From: Massospora cicadina
Taxonomy: Eukaryota > Entomophthoromycota > Entomophthoromycetes > Entomophthorales > Entomophthoraceae
Length of the DNA stretch: 64,000 nucleotides
Assembly (NCBI GenBank): GCA_022478985.1
Contig: JAKSZP010002663.1
Coordinates: 186,001 to 250,000, forward strand
Reading direction: 5' to 3'
The notes below the pieces were generated by a model. That model ran no database searches and was not told where the DNA came from. It saw only the letters and a program-made list of their open reading frames with translations. A program made the position numbers and the translations under genes. This document shows, piece by piece, positions 35,703-46,899 of this stretch; the stretch's first letter is position 1, and every line of letters begins with the position of its first letter.

Positions 35703-35903
35703 TCAGCTTAAATCCGATGATTTGGATCGTTTGCCACATCCTTGTTTTAGTGGGGGAGTCAATTTGACCCAACCCAGCTTGATCTTTCTGTAAAGATCCA
35801 TAGTGCGAACAGTTTGCGAATGGGTAAGAACAGGCTCAACTTGTGCCGAATCACCACATCCACCCATATAGGTCACAGCCATACCAAAGGATATGTAAAT
35901 CAC
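35703..35903 (-). CDS. Possible small ORF or exon, function unknown
   Basis: A 66-codon frame on the minus strand has higher GC than its flanks, in the only gene-bearing part of the window. It contains a Gly/Cys-rich start (YMGGCGDS) and a basic tail (GCGKRSKSS). I recognise no family, and no obvious splice partner was found. It may be an exon of a second gene running in the same direction, or chance. Confidence 0.2.
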   Translation of the reverse strand: MIYISFGMAVTYMGGCGDSAQVEPVLTHSQTVRTMDLYRKIKLGWVKLTPPLKQGCGKRSKSSDLS

Positions 35904-36164
35904 ATATAAATCACACTCTATCCATCTGATGAGGTTAATCTACAAAGGAAGCTAATAGAATGAGCATAAACTAAGCTAGTCTACACTCATTTAGTTCTCT
36001 TACTTAATCAAATGCCACCCCTTTAACTATCCCAATGTAATTGATCCAAAAGCAATAACGCAAGGTCAGTCTAGTTAAATCAGGATAAATGTAATTAAAT
36101 ATTTCGTCCTATTGCACCTCATTATTTTTGCCAATATCTAAAACTAGTGGAATACCCTTGCTTC

Positions 36165-37250
36165 GCTACGGCGTTTATAAATTACCAAATGATTCTAAAT
36201 TGTTTTAGTTTTTACATTGGTAGATAGCTATCAATAAGTTCAGAAACCATTAAACCTATCAAATATTCCAGCTTCCAACCTTTAGCCAAAATCAATTAAG
36301 CCTGCCAAATTAACTAAACCATCAATCACTTACCTGAAACTATTGAGCCTATCGAATCAACCAAAAGATAAACCACCACTTAGCAAAAACCTATTATTGA
36401 ACTTACAAAACAGCCAAAAACTACTAACCACTTATCAAAATCTATAAAAAAATCGAAGTAAATGAATTTGAAAATACCCAGCCAAATTGCTATATAATTA
36501 CCATTAGAAATATATGTTCTAGATCTTATATAGAACTGATGTTTAAATTTATATGATTATATTAAGAATTACATATTAGCATTCCGTTCCCAAACTTTAT
36601 AGAATACTTGTGCCAAGTTTGGTGATTCTTGGTTATTTGCTCATGAGATAATGCATCCTATATAAACAAATAAGCAGAATGATACTTTTGTAAAGAAAGT
36701 TTAAGAAAATAATAGTTGATACCCAGTTTAACACAGATTTGTTTGTGGACTTAAAGTTTACCAGATGATTCTAATCGATTCTTTTTTATATTGGTAGATG
36801 GCTATCGATAAAATTAAGGATCAAATCATATTGAATCAATATAAAATTACCAACCACTCAGCCAAAATTAATTAAACCTATCGAATTATCTAAAACATCA
36901 ATCATTTACCTGAAACCATTGGCTATCGAATCAACCTAAATCCACCAACCAACATCCAGCTAAAACCAGTTGAACTTTTAAATCAACCAACAACCAAAAC
37001 CACCAACCGCTTGCCAAAACCATTTAAACTATCGTCAACCGAATATCAAACTTCTCAGGCGTAACGTTATACCAATAACCATCAAAAATATATAAAATTT
37101 TAACTTATTACATCTAAACCTTTTTATTTTACTATGAAAATTAAAAATCCTTTCTTATTGCACATCTACAGTATCTAGTGAATACCTATGTAAAGTTTCA
37201 TCTTTCTAGGCCTTGTCATTGTTGGGATACAGTGATGAGCGAGTGAGTGG
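36165..37250 (+). repeat. Two tandem copies of a repeat unit of about 575 bp
   Basis: Unit 1 runs from about 36165 to 36740 and unit 2 from about 36745 to 37250. Both begin with a block containing 'ttaccaratgattcta', then 'ttggtagatrgctatc', then a pyrimidine-poor, CCAA-rich stretch of degenerate 30-40 base repeats (ACC, AACC and ATCAACC words), then the 'taac..tatacc...aaatata' block. The last part is shared with 34171-34430, on the other side of the gene. No ORF is present. It is a dispersed or satellite-like element of unknown class. Confidence 0.65.
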
Positions 37251-37522
37251 GCTTTGGCAAATATTATAGATAAACCAACCCTCCTTGTAAATAAAGACGA
37301 ATTCATTTCAAGAGTAAACTGATGCCTACCTCGAGTTTTAGTCTAATCTTTATCTGAAATATAATTCTACTATATTAATTTGGTCTCTTATATTAAATAT
37401 TATTTTATGATAACAAAATCTTGATCTAAGCCCAAAGAAAAATATAAAAGCACCAACTTGAGCAGACGTCGCCTACCGCATTTTTAAATTGCACTAATAT
37501 TAAGATTTAAATTAAGTTTCTG

Positions 37523-37799
37523 AGGGGAGGGTAACCCAGTGGTAGAGTTGTCTCATTACCACTGCCTCCCCGAGCTTTATCCCGGTAGATACTGGGTAGG
37601 GGACGATTTTGACTGTGTTGGCGTTGTGCACCAATGCCCCGAACCAAGATAGCAAATAGCAAAGGCGGTCATGGAGTACCTGGCCTATCATACGCCGCGC
37701 ATGGAGGTTTTCCGGATTTTATCCTCCTTTCCCATTTCTTCGATTCCCTCAATCGGTGCAGTATCGTCAGGTCAGCCCTTACAAATAAAATTTAAATTC
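37523..37799 (+). mobile_element. tRNA-derived SINE, copy 3 (best preserved)
   Basis: 277 bp, flanked by TAAATTAAGTTTCTG (37508-37522) and TAAATTAAGTTTTTG (37800-37814), a 15-bp target duplication with one change. The head GGGTAACCCAGTGGTAGAGT is a good box A; about 40 bases later GAGCTTTATCCCGG stands in the box B position. The body (about 37600-37770) is not tRNA-like and the tail is ACAAATAAAATTTAAATTC. Its higher GC content and tight duplication suggest it is the youngest of the three copies. Confidence 0.92.
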
Positions 37800-37947
37800 T
37801 AAATTAAGTTTTTGTAGGTTTATTTGATTTTATAGCACTTAGATTTAAGCTTATCTACTTTACCCGAGTTTATAAAACTGATCATGGGATTCGATAACAT
37901 GCTTCAGTAGTCTTTTTGAAATCCATACTTTTATGTGCTTCAGCAAG

Positions 37948-38725
37948 TGTCAGACATTTGCCCTCCAGGCTTCAAAATAAGAATGTTTTGGGGCAGAATC
38001 AGCCAGAGAGGGAAAATGTCGGACATTTACAAGTCCACAATACTGAAAATATTGATTGTAATATTAATAGCAATTTCATCAGCCAAAAGACCCTGGTTAA
38101 TTCTTGGTGGAACCCTATGGATTGGGGCAACACTTTTATGAATACTAACCAGGCAAATAGCTCCAAGTTGGGAAATCAGATTCCTCTGACCACATGGCCT
38201 ATTCTGGGGTATCCATTGATGGGTTCAACCCCAGCCACATCTAGTTCTGTTACTACACCTAGGTGGGGACCACCCCCTTTTATAGGCTTGGCAGAGGTCC
38301 TCCCAGGTACAATAATTTTAGCTAAAAGGGATTGACTGTAATTTATCAAGTTATTACCCCACAGATACATCTTGCCCCAAAAATAATTCCCCATTCATCA
38401 TTCAGCCTAAGTGAAGTGAGTTTGCTGAGCTTTGATAGGCTAAATTCTCATATTTCCTTTTTCAGACTAGTCTAAGTTATTTCTGACCTTATTATTGAAT
38501 TTCCCTTGATCTTTGATACAGTTAAATACTGAATGGTCCAAGATTGACAGGGTTCATTTTTTATCATATTTCTAGCAGCACCCAATAAAACTTTAAAAAA
38601 CCCATACTTTTCTAGTTTTTAGAGTTTTTAATATCTTTATTATTTTCAGCAGTTTATATCACCAGTTATTGGATTTTAGGTTAATTAGCACCAGTGAGCA
38701 TCTCTCATGCCAAAAATCTAAAAAA
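37948..38725 (+). repeat. 5' LTR of element B
   Basis: 778 bp, starting TGTCAGACATTTG and ending at the primer-binding site. It matches 44618-45426 throughout, for example AATAAGAATGTTTTGGGGCA and ATTTCCCTTGATC. An open frame of 139 codons at 37916-38335 is inside the LTR and is not a gene. Confidence 0.9.
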
Positions 38726-38742
38726 TGGTGCTCACTACAGGA
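38726..38742 (+). promoter_or_regulatory. Primer-binding site of element B
   Basis: TGGTGCTCACTACAGGA, identical over the first 16 bases to the sites of E and A. Confidence 0.88.
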
Positions 38743-38775
38743 AAGCCTGTATACCACCAAAAAACTGCTTAAACA

Positions 38776-39795
38776 ATGAAAAATATTCCAGAATCACGGC
38801 TAGCTGCTTTAGAAAATCAATTAGCCAGTGCTTTGGCTCACCTCAAAAGGCTTGAGCAGCACTCTCCCCAAGGCCCTTATAAGCTCTCCCCTATTATTAA
38901 TAAACCTCCATTCAGGGACAAGTTCACACCTGGTGAGGGAAGTATTGCCTACTTCCGTTATGTTTATGAATCTGCAATGGAAGGAGTGACTGACCTTTAA
39001 AAATCCAAGTTTATCCTTAACTGCTTAAGTTGGATGGCTCAGAAGATCATGGTTCCTCAAATGGCCACATTTACCATCTGGGCAGAGGTTAAACAAGTGT
39101 TGATTGGCAAGTTTATTTTTATGCAGAGTTTCTAATGGTAAAAATAGTCCTTTATGTGCCTTAGCCTGCAAGAGGGAAATTTATCCCCACATTTGTTGAG
39201 CAATTCTATGGCAAAGATCAACCTCTGTTGCTAGCCAAAATGCTTCCCATAGATGATGCTATTGCTGCTATTGTGACTAGCTTAGCGTCTTATCCCTCTT
39301 TATAAATGCATATCTTCTTAGTTAAGCATACTTTCAAAACAGTACAGGATATCAAAGAGGCACTACTAGCAGTGGCTGACTTTTATGAACCTGAACTTCT
39401 GCAAAAAGCTCCTAAGCGAGAATCAACTCTGACCCCTCCAGCCTCTTCTATGGCTGTATACCTCTGGAAACCAGCTTCTATAGAGTGGCAGCGACCAAAT
39501 ACTCCTCCATCATGTGAGGATAGCCAGAAAATAGTGGCAGTGTCATGGTTGGATGACTTAATAATGAGAACTAATGCTAAAGATAAGGCTGGGCAACAGG
39601 AGGCCCAAAAGGTGACCCTTCATGCTCTTTCTGACCTGAAACACACCTTATACCAACGCTGGGTGCAAGCAAAGCATGCCCAGGTTGGTACTAATGTGGT
39701 GCAAAACGCCCAGCCCATTATCTCAGCCCAGGCACTGAAACAAACAATCTACATAATGAACGAAGACAGTTCAATTTGGTTAATTAGAGAATGAG
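38776..39795 (+). pseudogene. Gag remnant of element B, first part
   Basis: The frame opens at 38776 with a leucine-rich coiled-coil start (ESRLAALENQLASALAHLKR) and leads to FRDKFTPGEGSIAYFRYVYE, the capsid motif shared with element F. After a stop at 38998 the reading continues with a tryptophan-containing capsid segment, and a long frame at 39306-39794 (162 codons) covers the capsid C-terminal side. No clean zinc knuckle was found. The frame ends in an AT-rich piece that looks inserted. Confidence 0.75.
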
Positions 39796-40058
39796 GGTTC
39801 AAATCCTGTTAGAGTTATGAAATCTTGAGCTTAGGTAAAATACAGCTTCAATTGATCACTCAAGTAAAGGCACTTTTGGTGTATTTTACAAAAATGGATG
39901 GAAGCGTTTGTTTATTGGAGCATCAAGATTGGGCACACTTCCGCAGAACCCTTTTTTCCTGACCCACTTTAAATACATTTTTCATAACTAACATTCCTAG
40001 TTGGTCAAATTTCTTGAATTATTTATCCATTATTTTACGTTTTACTTATGGTTCCTTA
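39796..40058 (+). other. AT-rich interruption in the gag-protease region of element B
   Basis: This piece is AT-richer than the coding sequence on both sides. It starts near a tRNA-like string (AGTTCAATTTGGTTAATTAG, then GGTTCAAATCC at 39788). It could also be read as intron-like: GGTAAAATAC at 39835 and TTCCTTAG at about 40058. It could be an insertion or simply an untranslated linker. Confidence 0.35.
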
Positions 40059-41085
40059 GGCGAACTTGGTGGCGGACCCATTTGAGGAGGCCTCCAACTA
40101 TGTGGGCCACTACATCCTATCACAATTTACCAAAATCCCAGGTGCTCCCTTGGGCCGCTCAGGTCCCCTCCAGATTGAGGCACCCAAGCCTACTGGCACT
40201 GAGTTACACTTGATTATGAACTCTCCTCTGGGGTCCACTCAAGCTGTGCTGTTTCTCGCTTACCTGGTACTATATGTTGCGCTATACACCCTTGCCTTGG
40301 GTCCCTTTTGCACAGGCACCATTTAAGATGCCTTGTTTCCCATTATCCTAATGGCTAGTTCCCTAGCAGTGTGGGTTTGCATCCCACATCACCTTACTGG
40401 GAACGAGAGAGTTACAGACACTCTCTTGACAGGCAGTTATGGAGCAGCGCTCCCCTCTAACTTCAGTTCCAAAAGCTCAGACAGTGAAATCAGTTATCAC
40501 TTTGGCTGGTCCCACTCTTGCAGAGCGGTTACTATAGTGACTAAAGGACCATCCCCACCTAAAGCCGCTGTCTCAATCCTCATCAGCCTCAACTATGGCT
40601 ACCTCTAGTTCAAACCTGCCATTTTGGGGAAGCCCAAGACGGTCACTTCTAAAGCAAAAGTCAAAGCCATTACACTTCCAATGCCTCCTCCCAAAAGTTA
40701 GTACTGCCACGATGCTCCCTTCCAAAGTCAAAAGGGTAAAAGAGAATGACAAAGCCCTCACCTGTGAGGATATTGAGCCAGTTTCTCCGCCACATCTTAG
40801 TAACTCGTTGAGGTGCATTCATAATCCCTCTGATGACGAGTCTGAAGGGGGCTGTGAAGATGCAGGATATTACGTTTTGGGAGCCCCAATGGAAGTGCAG
40901 GTTCTGGATAGGTTGAGGCCTGAACAAATTGATATAGCCATAATACCATGACGTACTTATCTTCATCAGTTGTTGAGGTTTTAAGAGGTAATTGATACCG
41001 CTAGATGCTGACCATCTTATTGGGACTGTGATCCAATCCACACAGCAGGTTCATACCCTCCAATATATTAAAGACATAAACTGCG
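40059..41085 (+). pseudogene. Gag-protease linker of element B
   Basis: GC-richer frames at 40066-40326, 40333-40608 and 40595-40951 follow one another with frameshifts. The first begins VADPFEEASNYVGHYI and has a hydrophobic tail; none has a named domain. By position they are the gag C-terminal side and the start of the protease. Confidence 0.45.
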
Positions 41086-41480
41086 ATGGCTCAACGCCAT
41101 ACCTCCACTCTTCATTTGAATGAGGTTATTGCCCTCCCTCCTACTTTTGGTAACACAATAATCAAGGTAGAGGTTGTCATCAATAAGGTGAGCGTTCTAG
41201 ACGTCCTTGATAAGGGTGCTCCAGTAACGTGGTCTCATCAAAGATCATCAAATAAAATTAAGTTGCGCCTGACCTGGACTATTCACAAGAGTTTGGAACT
41301 GCAGGGCCTAACAATACTCGAGCTATTGGAGCCTACACTTCTTTACCCACACGGATTGGAAAGCTTCTACTGGCTGTTCCGCTGTAGCATTAACCAATAA
41401 TGCATATGACCTACTCATTGGCACCAAAATCATGATTGAGTATGATGAAATCATTAATATGAAACAGAGATTTCTCTCCC
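41086..41480 (+). pseudogene. Aspartic protease remnant of element B
   Basis: The frame at 41086-41400 contains VLDVLDKGAPVTWSH, which matches the retroviral-type protease active site (usually LxDxGAxxxxxS; D-x-G-A is seen as DKGA). Soon after, in another frame near 41400-41450, NAYDLLIGTKIMIEYDEI matches the conserved late motif (usually YDxIIGxxxLxxY). Together they fix the domain. Confidence 0.75.
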
Positions 41481-42149
41481 TTCTAAATTATAAGGTTCCC
41501 TTAGTCTTTACAAATGATGAGCCTAATAATAAGGAATATACATGTGTAATTGAGTATCCTTCTTTCGCCATCACCCTTAATTATACTACATCATAGAGAA
41601 ACACAAAAAAGCTGCCTGGCTCTGTGGATGGTTCAGAGGCATTCCATTGTATGCATCAGAGGAGGTAGTAGTCAAAGCGGGTGAACAAAAGTTGATAGAC
41701 ACCAAAATTACTATGCAAATTCCCCGCAACTGCCATCTTCATTTAACAAGCGTTGATGGAATAAGCCCTTTGAAACCTTGAGTGTTTCCAGGTATCCTAG
41801 ACCATGCATACCAGCGACCTATCAATATTCTGCTGGGGAATCTCACTAACAAGGACGAGGTTGTAAAGAAGCATCAGGAGATTGTAAAATCCCTGTTGCT
41901 TTCCATTGAGGACATCCACCAAGTCCATTATATTGGGTCTATGCTGTATATGGGACTACTCACTGACCAAATGATATGCACTTTTTCCAACGTCCAGATT
42001 TCTGATGATCTAACTCCAGATGAACTTAATAAAGTTCATTCCTTACTGAAGTCATATAGTGATATTTTCTCCAAATTAATACTGACTATAAGCATATGAA
42101 GGGCTGGTGCCACACCATTGATGTTGGTGATGCCAAGCCTATTTGATCC

Positions 42150-42900
42150 AATCATTATCAGAAGTCTAAAGTTGAGGAGCTCCAGATGAAGATGGAGCTT
42201 AAACAGTTACTGGACGCGGGGCTATTGGTGCCTTCTCAAAGTCCTTGGTCATCTCCACTATTGCTCATAAAAATGGTGGCCATTGGGTAGTAATGGACTA
42301 CTGCAAGCTGAATAACCTCACCAAGAAGGACAGATACCTAATCCCAAGAATTGATGATGCGCTGGCCCAACTCTCTGGGTTCAAGTTCTTTTCCACCATG
42401 GACTTGGCTAGCAGATACTGGCAAATGAACCTTCCCCGCAAGACCAGGAAAAGTGTACGCTTATCTTCAGTGAGGGTCTTTTCCAACCTACCTGACTACC
42501 ACAATGGTTGTGCAATGTGCCCGCATCTTTCCAGCGAGCCATGAACCACATCTTGCAGGACTTGAAGCTTAATTGCATAATTTTTTATCTTAATTATATC
42601 ACAGTCTTCTCCCAAACCTTCAATGAGCACCTTTCTTATATAAAAAAGTTTTCCAACATTTGTGGGCCTCTCACATTAAGCTGAATCCCTCCAAGTGTAC
42701 ATTCTTCCAAAAGAAGTTGGACTTTCTAGGCCACTCCATCTACTCAGATGAGATCCAGCCTCTCCAAAATAAGATTGAGATGATATCCAAGATGCCTGCT
42801 TCCAAAAACCTCCAGGATATTAAGGTGTTTTTGGGCATGATGGGGCACTACCATCAATTCATCCCCAAATTCTCTCAGCTCTGTGAGCCCCTCATATGAC
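42150..42900 (+). pseudogene. Reverse transcriptase remnant of element B
   Basis: The RT starts with EELQMKMELKQLLDAGLLVP and SQSPWSSPLLLIK. Then, at 42245-42544, comes VVMDYCKLNNLTKKDRYLIP, RIDDALAQLSGFKFFSTMDL and ASRYWQMNLPRK. The catalytic block, near 42580, reads FYLNYITVFSQTF: both aspartates of YLDD are lost. DFLGHSIYSDEIQP at about 42720 is the following block. The family is certain; the enzyme cannot work. Confidence 0.92.
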
Positions 42901-43424
42901 TTTTAACTAAAAACACCCCTTCCATTGTGGAGCGGAACAACAAGCTGCTTTTGAAATGCTAAAAAGCTGCTGCAGCAACGGCCAATCCTGCGCCACCCTG
43001 ACTATAGTAAACCCTTTATCCTGTTTACTGATGCTTTCAATTAAGTGGTTGGAGCTACATTGTCTCAACTGGATGAGCATGGGGTTGATCACCCCATTTC
43101 ATATTTCAGCAAGATGCTCTCTAAGGCAGAACGCAACTATAGCGTCACTGAGAAGGAATGCATGGCCGTTTTTCTCTTATATATTACCGCCCCTTCTTAT
43201 ATGCGACCTCATTTAAAGTGGTTACTGATCACGCCTCTTTAAAATTATTACAACATATGAAGAATCCCACTGGGCGGTTGGCACACTGGGCTTTAAAGCT
43301 CCAGCACTATGATATGACCATTGTACACCAAGCTGGGATGAGCCAAATGAATGTTGATGGGTTGACTTGGATGCCCATCCTTCACTTAGTTAATAGTGAA
43401 ACAGAGCGGCTACATAATCTCTAA
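42900..43424 (+). pseudogene. RNase H remnant of element B
   Basis: In the frame at 43045-43242 and its neighbours the motifs are VVGATLSQLDEHGVDHPISY, FSKMLSKAERNYSVTEKECM, then VVTDHASLKLLQHMKNPTGR and YDMTIVHQAGMSQMNVDGL. These are the canonical Ty3/gypsy RNase H blocks in order, split by one or two frameshifts. Confidence 0.9.
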
Positions 43425-44520
43425 TGACCCATGATGCTTGGGAAGATAAGGACAAACCAGTCCTGAAGTTGCTAGCTCGACATTCCCATAACATGAATAT
43501 GGATAATGGCCATCTATACAAGAAAATAGGGGTGAACTGGTTACCCTACCTCCAGCCCTCAGAGCAAGTATCTGTCATTATGGAGTCTCATGCCCTCCTA
43601 AGGCATAGTGGAGTGCAGAAAACCTATGAATGGGTAAAAGAACGCTACTATTGGGAGGGAATTATGGAGATCATTGTTGTAGTTTTGGATGCTTGTCTGA
43701 CATGCTAAAAGCAATCCAGCTTCAAAAATAGGTATCAATATCAACCTACAACCCCTCAACAGCTTTTAACACAATAAGTCTCGATGTGGTTGGCTCTCTA
43801 CCCTAAACTATGGGTGGAAATCGAAATATTGGTTGGGATTGATCACTTTACCAAATGGGTCGAGGCAGTGGTATCCCAGCTCAGAGGGCAAAAGCCACGG
43901 CCACTTCCTTTCACCCATATATCTTTACCTGACACAGTTGCCCCCAAGTGTTGCTCTGTGATAATAGTAAAAACTTCACCTCCCAAGTGGTGAAGATTTT
44001 TGCAACTTCCATGAGCACACAACATCTCTTTTTTGCCCTCTACAACCCTTTGACCAATGGTACCGTGGAAAGAGAAAATGGGACCCTGGTTTCACTATTA
44101 TGGAAAATGGCCACTTCAGACCCTCTTCACTGGGATCAGTACTTACCAAGTGCCCTCATGGCGTACTGCATCAGCTATCACCAGATTCTTAAAATGTTGC
44201 CTTTCCAAGTATTGTATGGGTGAGAACCCAGGATTCCAGCTTTACTAGCAAAAGATATCTTCACTGATAATACTGATCCTGAGCAAGCTATGAAGAAGTT
44301 AGCCCAGCACATCATATAGTTGCAATCAGAAGTGATGACCAACTTAGCAAAGACAGTCACAAAAGAGGGTCAAGCTGATAATGAGCTCCAGGACCCTCTT
44401 CCTTCCTTCCAAGTATCTGACTTGGTGCTTTACTATCACAATCATATCACCCCTAGAAGGGAGAAAATAGGGTCTATTTGGGAAGGCTCTTTTGTAGCCA
44501 CTTACAAGTGAGGAGAGGAG
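43424..44520 (+). pseudogene. Integrase remnant of element B
   Basis: The frame at 43424-43708 holds the zinc-binding domain: ESHALLRHSGVQKTYEWVKE with both His, and later ACLTC with both Cys. The core is broken: IDHFTKWVEAVVSQ at about 43840, then LLCDNSKNFTSQVVKIF at 43948 (canonical LxSDNGxxFxS). The C-terminal part at 44405-44510 reads FQVSDLVLYYHN and EKIGSIWEGSFVATYK, the GPF/Y-type module with GP changed to GS. Several stops are present. Confidence 0.88.
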
Positions 44521-44617
44521 TACTCCATTAAACCCCTTTTTATAGGAGTTGCCATCAGTTAGGTGCATGGCTGCTTCCTATGGCCCTATTCTCCCCCCAA
44601 CATTATTGAGGGGGTAA

Positions 44618-45426
44618 CGTCAGACATTTTCCCACCAGGCTTACAAATAAGAATGTTTTGGGGCAGAATTGGCCACAAAAGGGAAAATGTTAGACATTTA
44701 CAAGTCCACAATACTGAAAATATTGATTGTAATATTAATAGCAATTTCATTGGCCAAAAGACTCTGGCCAATCCTTGGTGGAACCCTGTAAATCAGGGCA
44801 ACACTTTTATGAATACTAACTGAGCAAATAGCTCCAAGTTGGGAAATTGAATTCCTACAACCACGCAGCCTATTCTGGGGCATCCATTGATAGGTTCACC
44901 CCCAGCAACATCTAGTTCTGTTACAACACCTAAACGGGGACCACCCCTTTTATAGGCTTGGTGGAGGTCCCCCAGGTGCAATGATTTTAGATAATGGGGA
45001 TTGGCTGAAAGTTATCAAGTTATTATCCCATGGGTACATCTTGCCCCAAAAATAATTCCACATTCATCGTTCAGCCTAAGTGAAGTGAGTTAGCCAAGCT
45101 ATGGTAAGCTAAATTCCCATATTTCCTTTTTTTGGACTAGTTTAAACTATTCCAAACTTATTATTGGATTTCCCTTGATCCTCAATGCAGTTAATACCGA
45201 ATGGTATGAGATCAAGAGGGTTCATTTTTTATCATATCCCAGCAGCACCTAATAAAACTTTAAAAAACTCATACTTTTCTATTTTTAGTGTTTTTGATAT
45301 CTTTATTTTTTTTAGTACTAGATGGTCTTTTTAATATCTTTATTATTTTCAGTGGTTTACGTCCCCAGTTGTTGATTTTTAGGCCAATTAGCACCAGCAA
45401 TCTTCTCTCACACCAAAAATCCAACA
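44618..45426 (+). repeat. 3' LTR of element B
   Basis: 809 bp. It equals the 5' LTR in length once the micro-LINE and one copy of its duplication (37 bp) are removed. The LTR start reads CGTCAGACA for TGTCAGACA. Confidence 0.9.
45308..45327 (-). mobile_element. Micro-LINE insertion (20 bp) in the 3' LTR of element B
   Basis: On the minus strand the inserted bases are GACCATCTAGTACTAAAAAA. They are flanked by a 17-bp duplication, TTTTTGATATCTTTATT (45291-45307) and TTTTTAATATCTTTATT (45328-45344). The 5' LTR of the same element has only one copy of this target, at 38634-38642 and flanks, so the empty site is visible and the insertion is later than element B. Confidence 0.93.
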
Positions 45427-46850
45427 TCAAGTAACTCCATATAAATTATTGCCTTAAAATGCAGTATAGATATTACTAGCACTCAATACTAAAAAGAATT
45501 CAAGATCTTAAGCCTTTAGTAAATAGTATCATCATCACCAAATAAAAAGTTCAACAGTTTAACTATAAGCTAATCAAGCACCTAAGGTACAGATCATCAT
45601 GATTGTTACCAACAGAAACTCTGAACTATGATGTCCTAAAGTTTTAAAGATCATACAAGATTTTATATCATATTATGAATAGTACTACTATCAGAGTAAC
45701 AAGTGCAGTTATTTTAATCAAGCTTATAACAATTTTAGCATCTTATTCATCTAGTATATAAACTTTTAAGCAGATTTCCCCAATCATTATCTATCAATCT
45801 AATAGTATTGTATAGAGAGAAAATACCACACTAACTCATCTTCTGTCATAACAATTTACAATATAAGTTTCATTTCTGCTCTATTATATTAGTTCTCTTA
45901 TATCTTTTATAATAATTTAAAAAAGTTATAAAGGAGTTTAAGGTTTTTTGATAGACCCAAATTAAGCCTAGAACAAAAAGTTATAACTTTTGGTGCATGC
46001 CCAATAGCAGTAAAGGTTGATAGATTTTCATATGATTTTAAATAAACTTCAAATCAAGTGCTCTGGCAAAAGATATCTTAATAAAAGACTGATTACATAT
46101 TACCCAGGTTATACTGATAACATTCATAGTTTTTATCTATAGCACAGAATTCAATAGGTTTATTTATAAGTATACTTTTGATTTTTAGACAAGTCTAGAG
46201 GTTATTACATGACAAAAAATAGAGTTTCTATGCACTTGTATAATATTACTAAATACTGAAAATATATTTTTATAATTTGATAGATAGCGTTTAATTCAGT
46301 CTGCAACATGTTTGATTTTTAGATGAAAGAAACAAACAGGTGTTCTATACCCCTAATTTTTCCTGATAGGATAAGCTGAACAAAGATAAAATTAAATTTT
46401 TAAAATGTTAAGCGTAGACATTTATTAATTAGTGTTTGAGTTACATGTAGAAGTAATATAGATGTAAGTCAAATAATAGATTAAACTAAAAGACTAACAT
46501 TAGCAATATATAACCTTTACAATACCAAAAGGTAGAAGATAACAACCTGTTTACTGATAAAAACATACTAGGCTCTTCCCTAAATATGAAATTAAGGACC
46601 ATCATGGTAGAGATAATTGTTTGACAAAAAAAATGAAATTTAACTATAATTATTCTAAATAGCTCTTATATATATAGTACTAAACAAAATGGACGTTAAT
46701 AGTTATATCTGATTATTTTAATTATATAGATATAATAATGATAAAGAGTAAAGTAGAATATCTAACATTTTTCAAATACAGCATCTATCAGATCCTTAGG
46801 ACAACATCTCCTGAAGCATAAAGATTTTAAGTGTTTAATTAGACAGTTGC
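45427..46850. other. AT-rich spacer
   Basis: No frame longer than about 60 codons and no repeat recognised. Confidence 0.5.
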
Positions 46851-46899
46851 CTCCCTGAAATTATATGTACTAGACTCTAAGACAATTTTTTCTGGAGCT

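Larger units (their letters stand above)
37948..45426 (+). mobile_element. Ty3/gypsy LTR retrotransposon B
   Basis: A 7.5-kb element: 5' LTR 37948-38725, primer-binding site 38726, gag, protease, RT, RNase H, integrase, polypurine tract (TTGAGGGGGTAA, about 44605-44616) and 3' LTR 44618-45426. The flanks GCAAG (37943-37947) and TCAAG (45427-45431) fit a 5-bp target duplication with one change. All domains are present in the canonical order. It has the longest surviving frames of the five families, but the polymerase active site is mutated and many stops interrupt it. Confidence 0.9.

Noticed and set aside
36260..37050. CRISPR-like array suggested by spaced CCAA-rich repeats
   Set aside because: Repeats are degenerate, spacing is irregular and the genome is eukaryotic; it is a minisatellite-like part of a larger unit.
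37916..38335. 139-codon ORF at the start of element B
   Set aside because: It lies inside the 5' LTR and its sequence recurs in the 3' LTR with stops; not a gene.
39770..39810. A tRNA gene
   Set aside because: D-arm and T-arm words are present but only about 10 bases apart, with no anticodon arm and no acceptor stem.
46670..46690. Another micro-LINE at TATAGTACTAAACAAAATGG
   Set aside because: The match is limited to TAGTACTAAA, the A-run is interrupted and no flanking duplication is visible.
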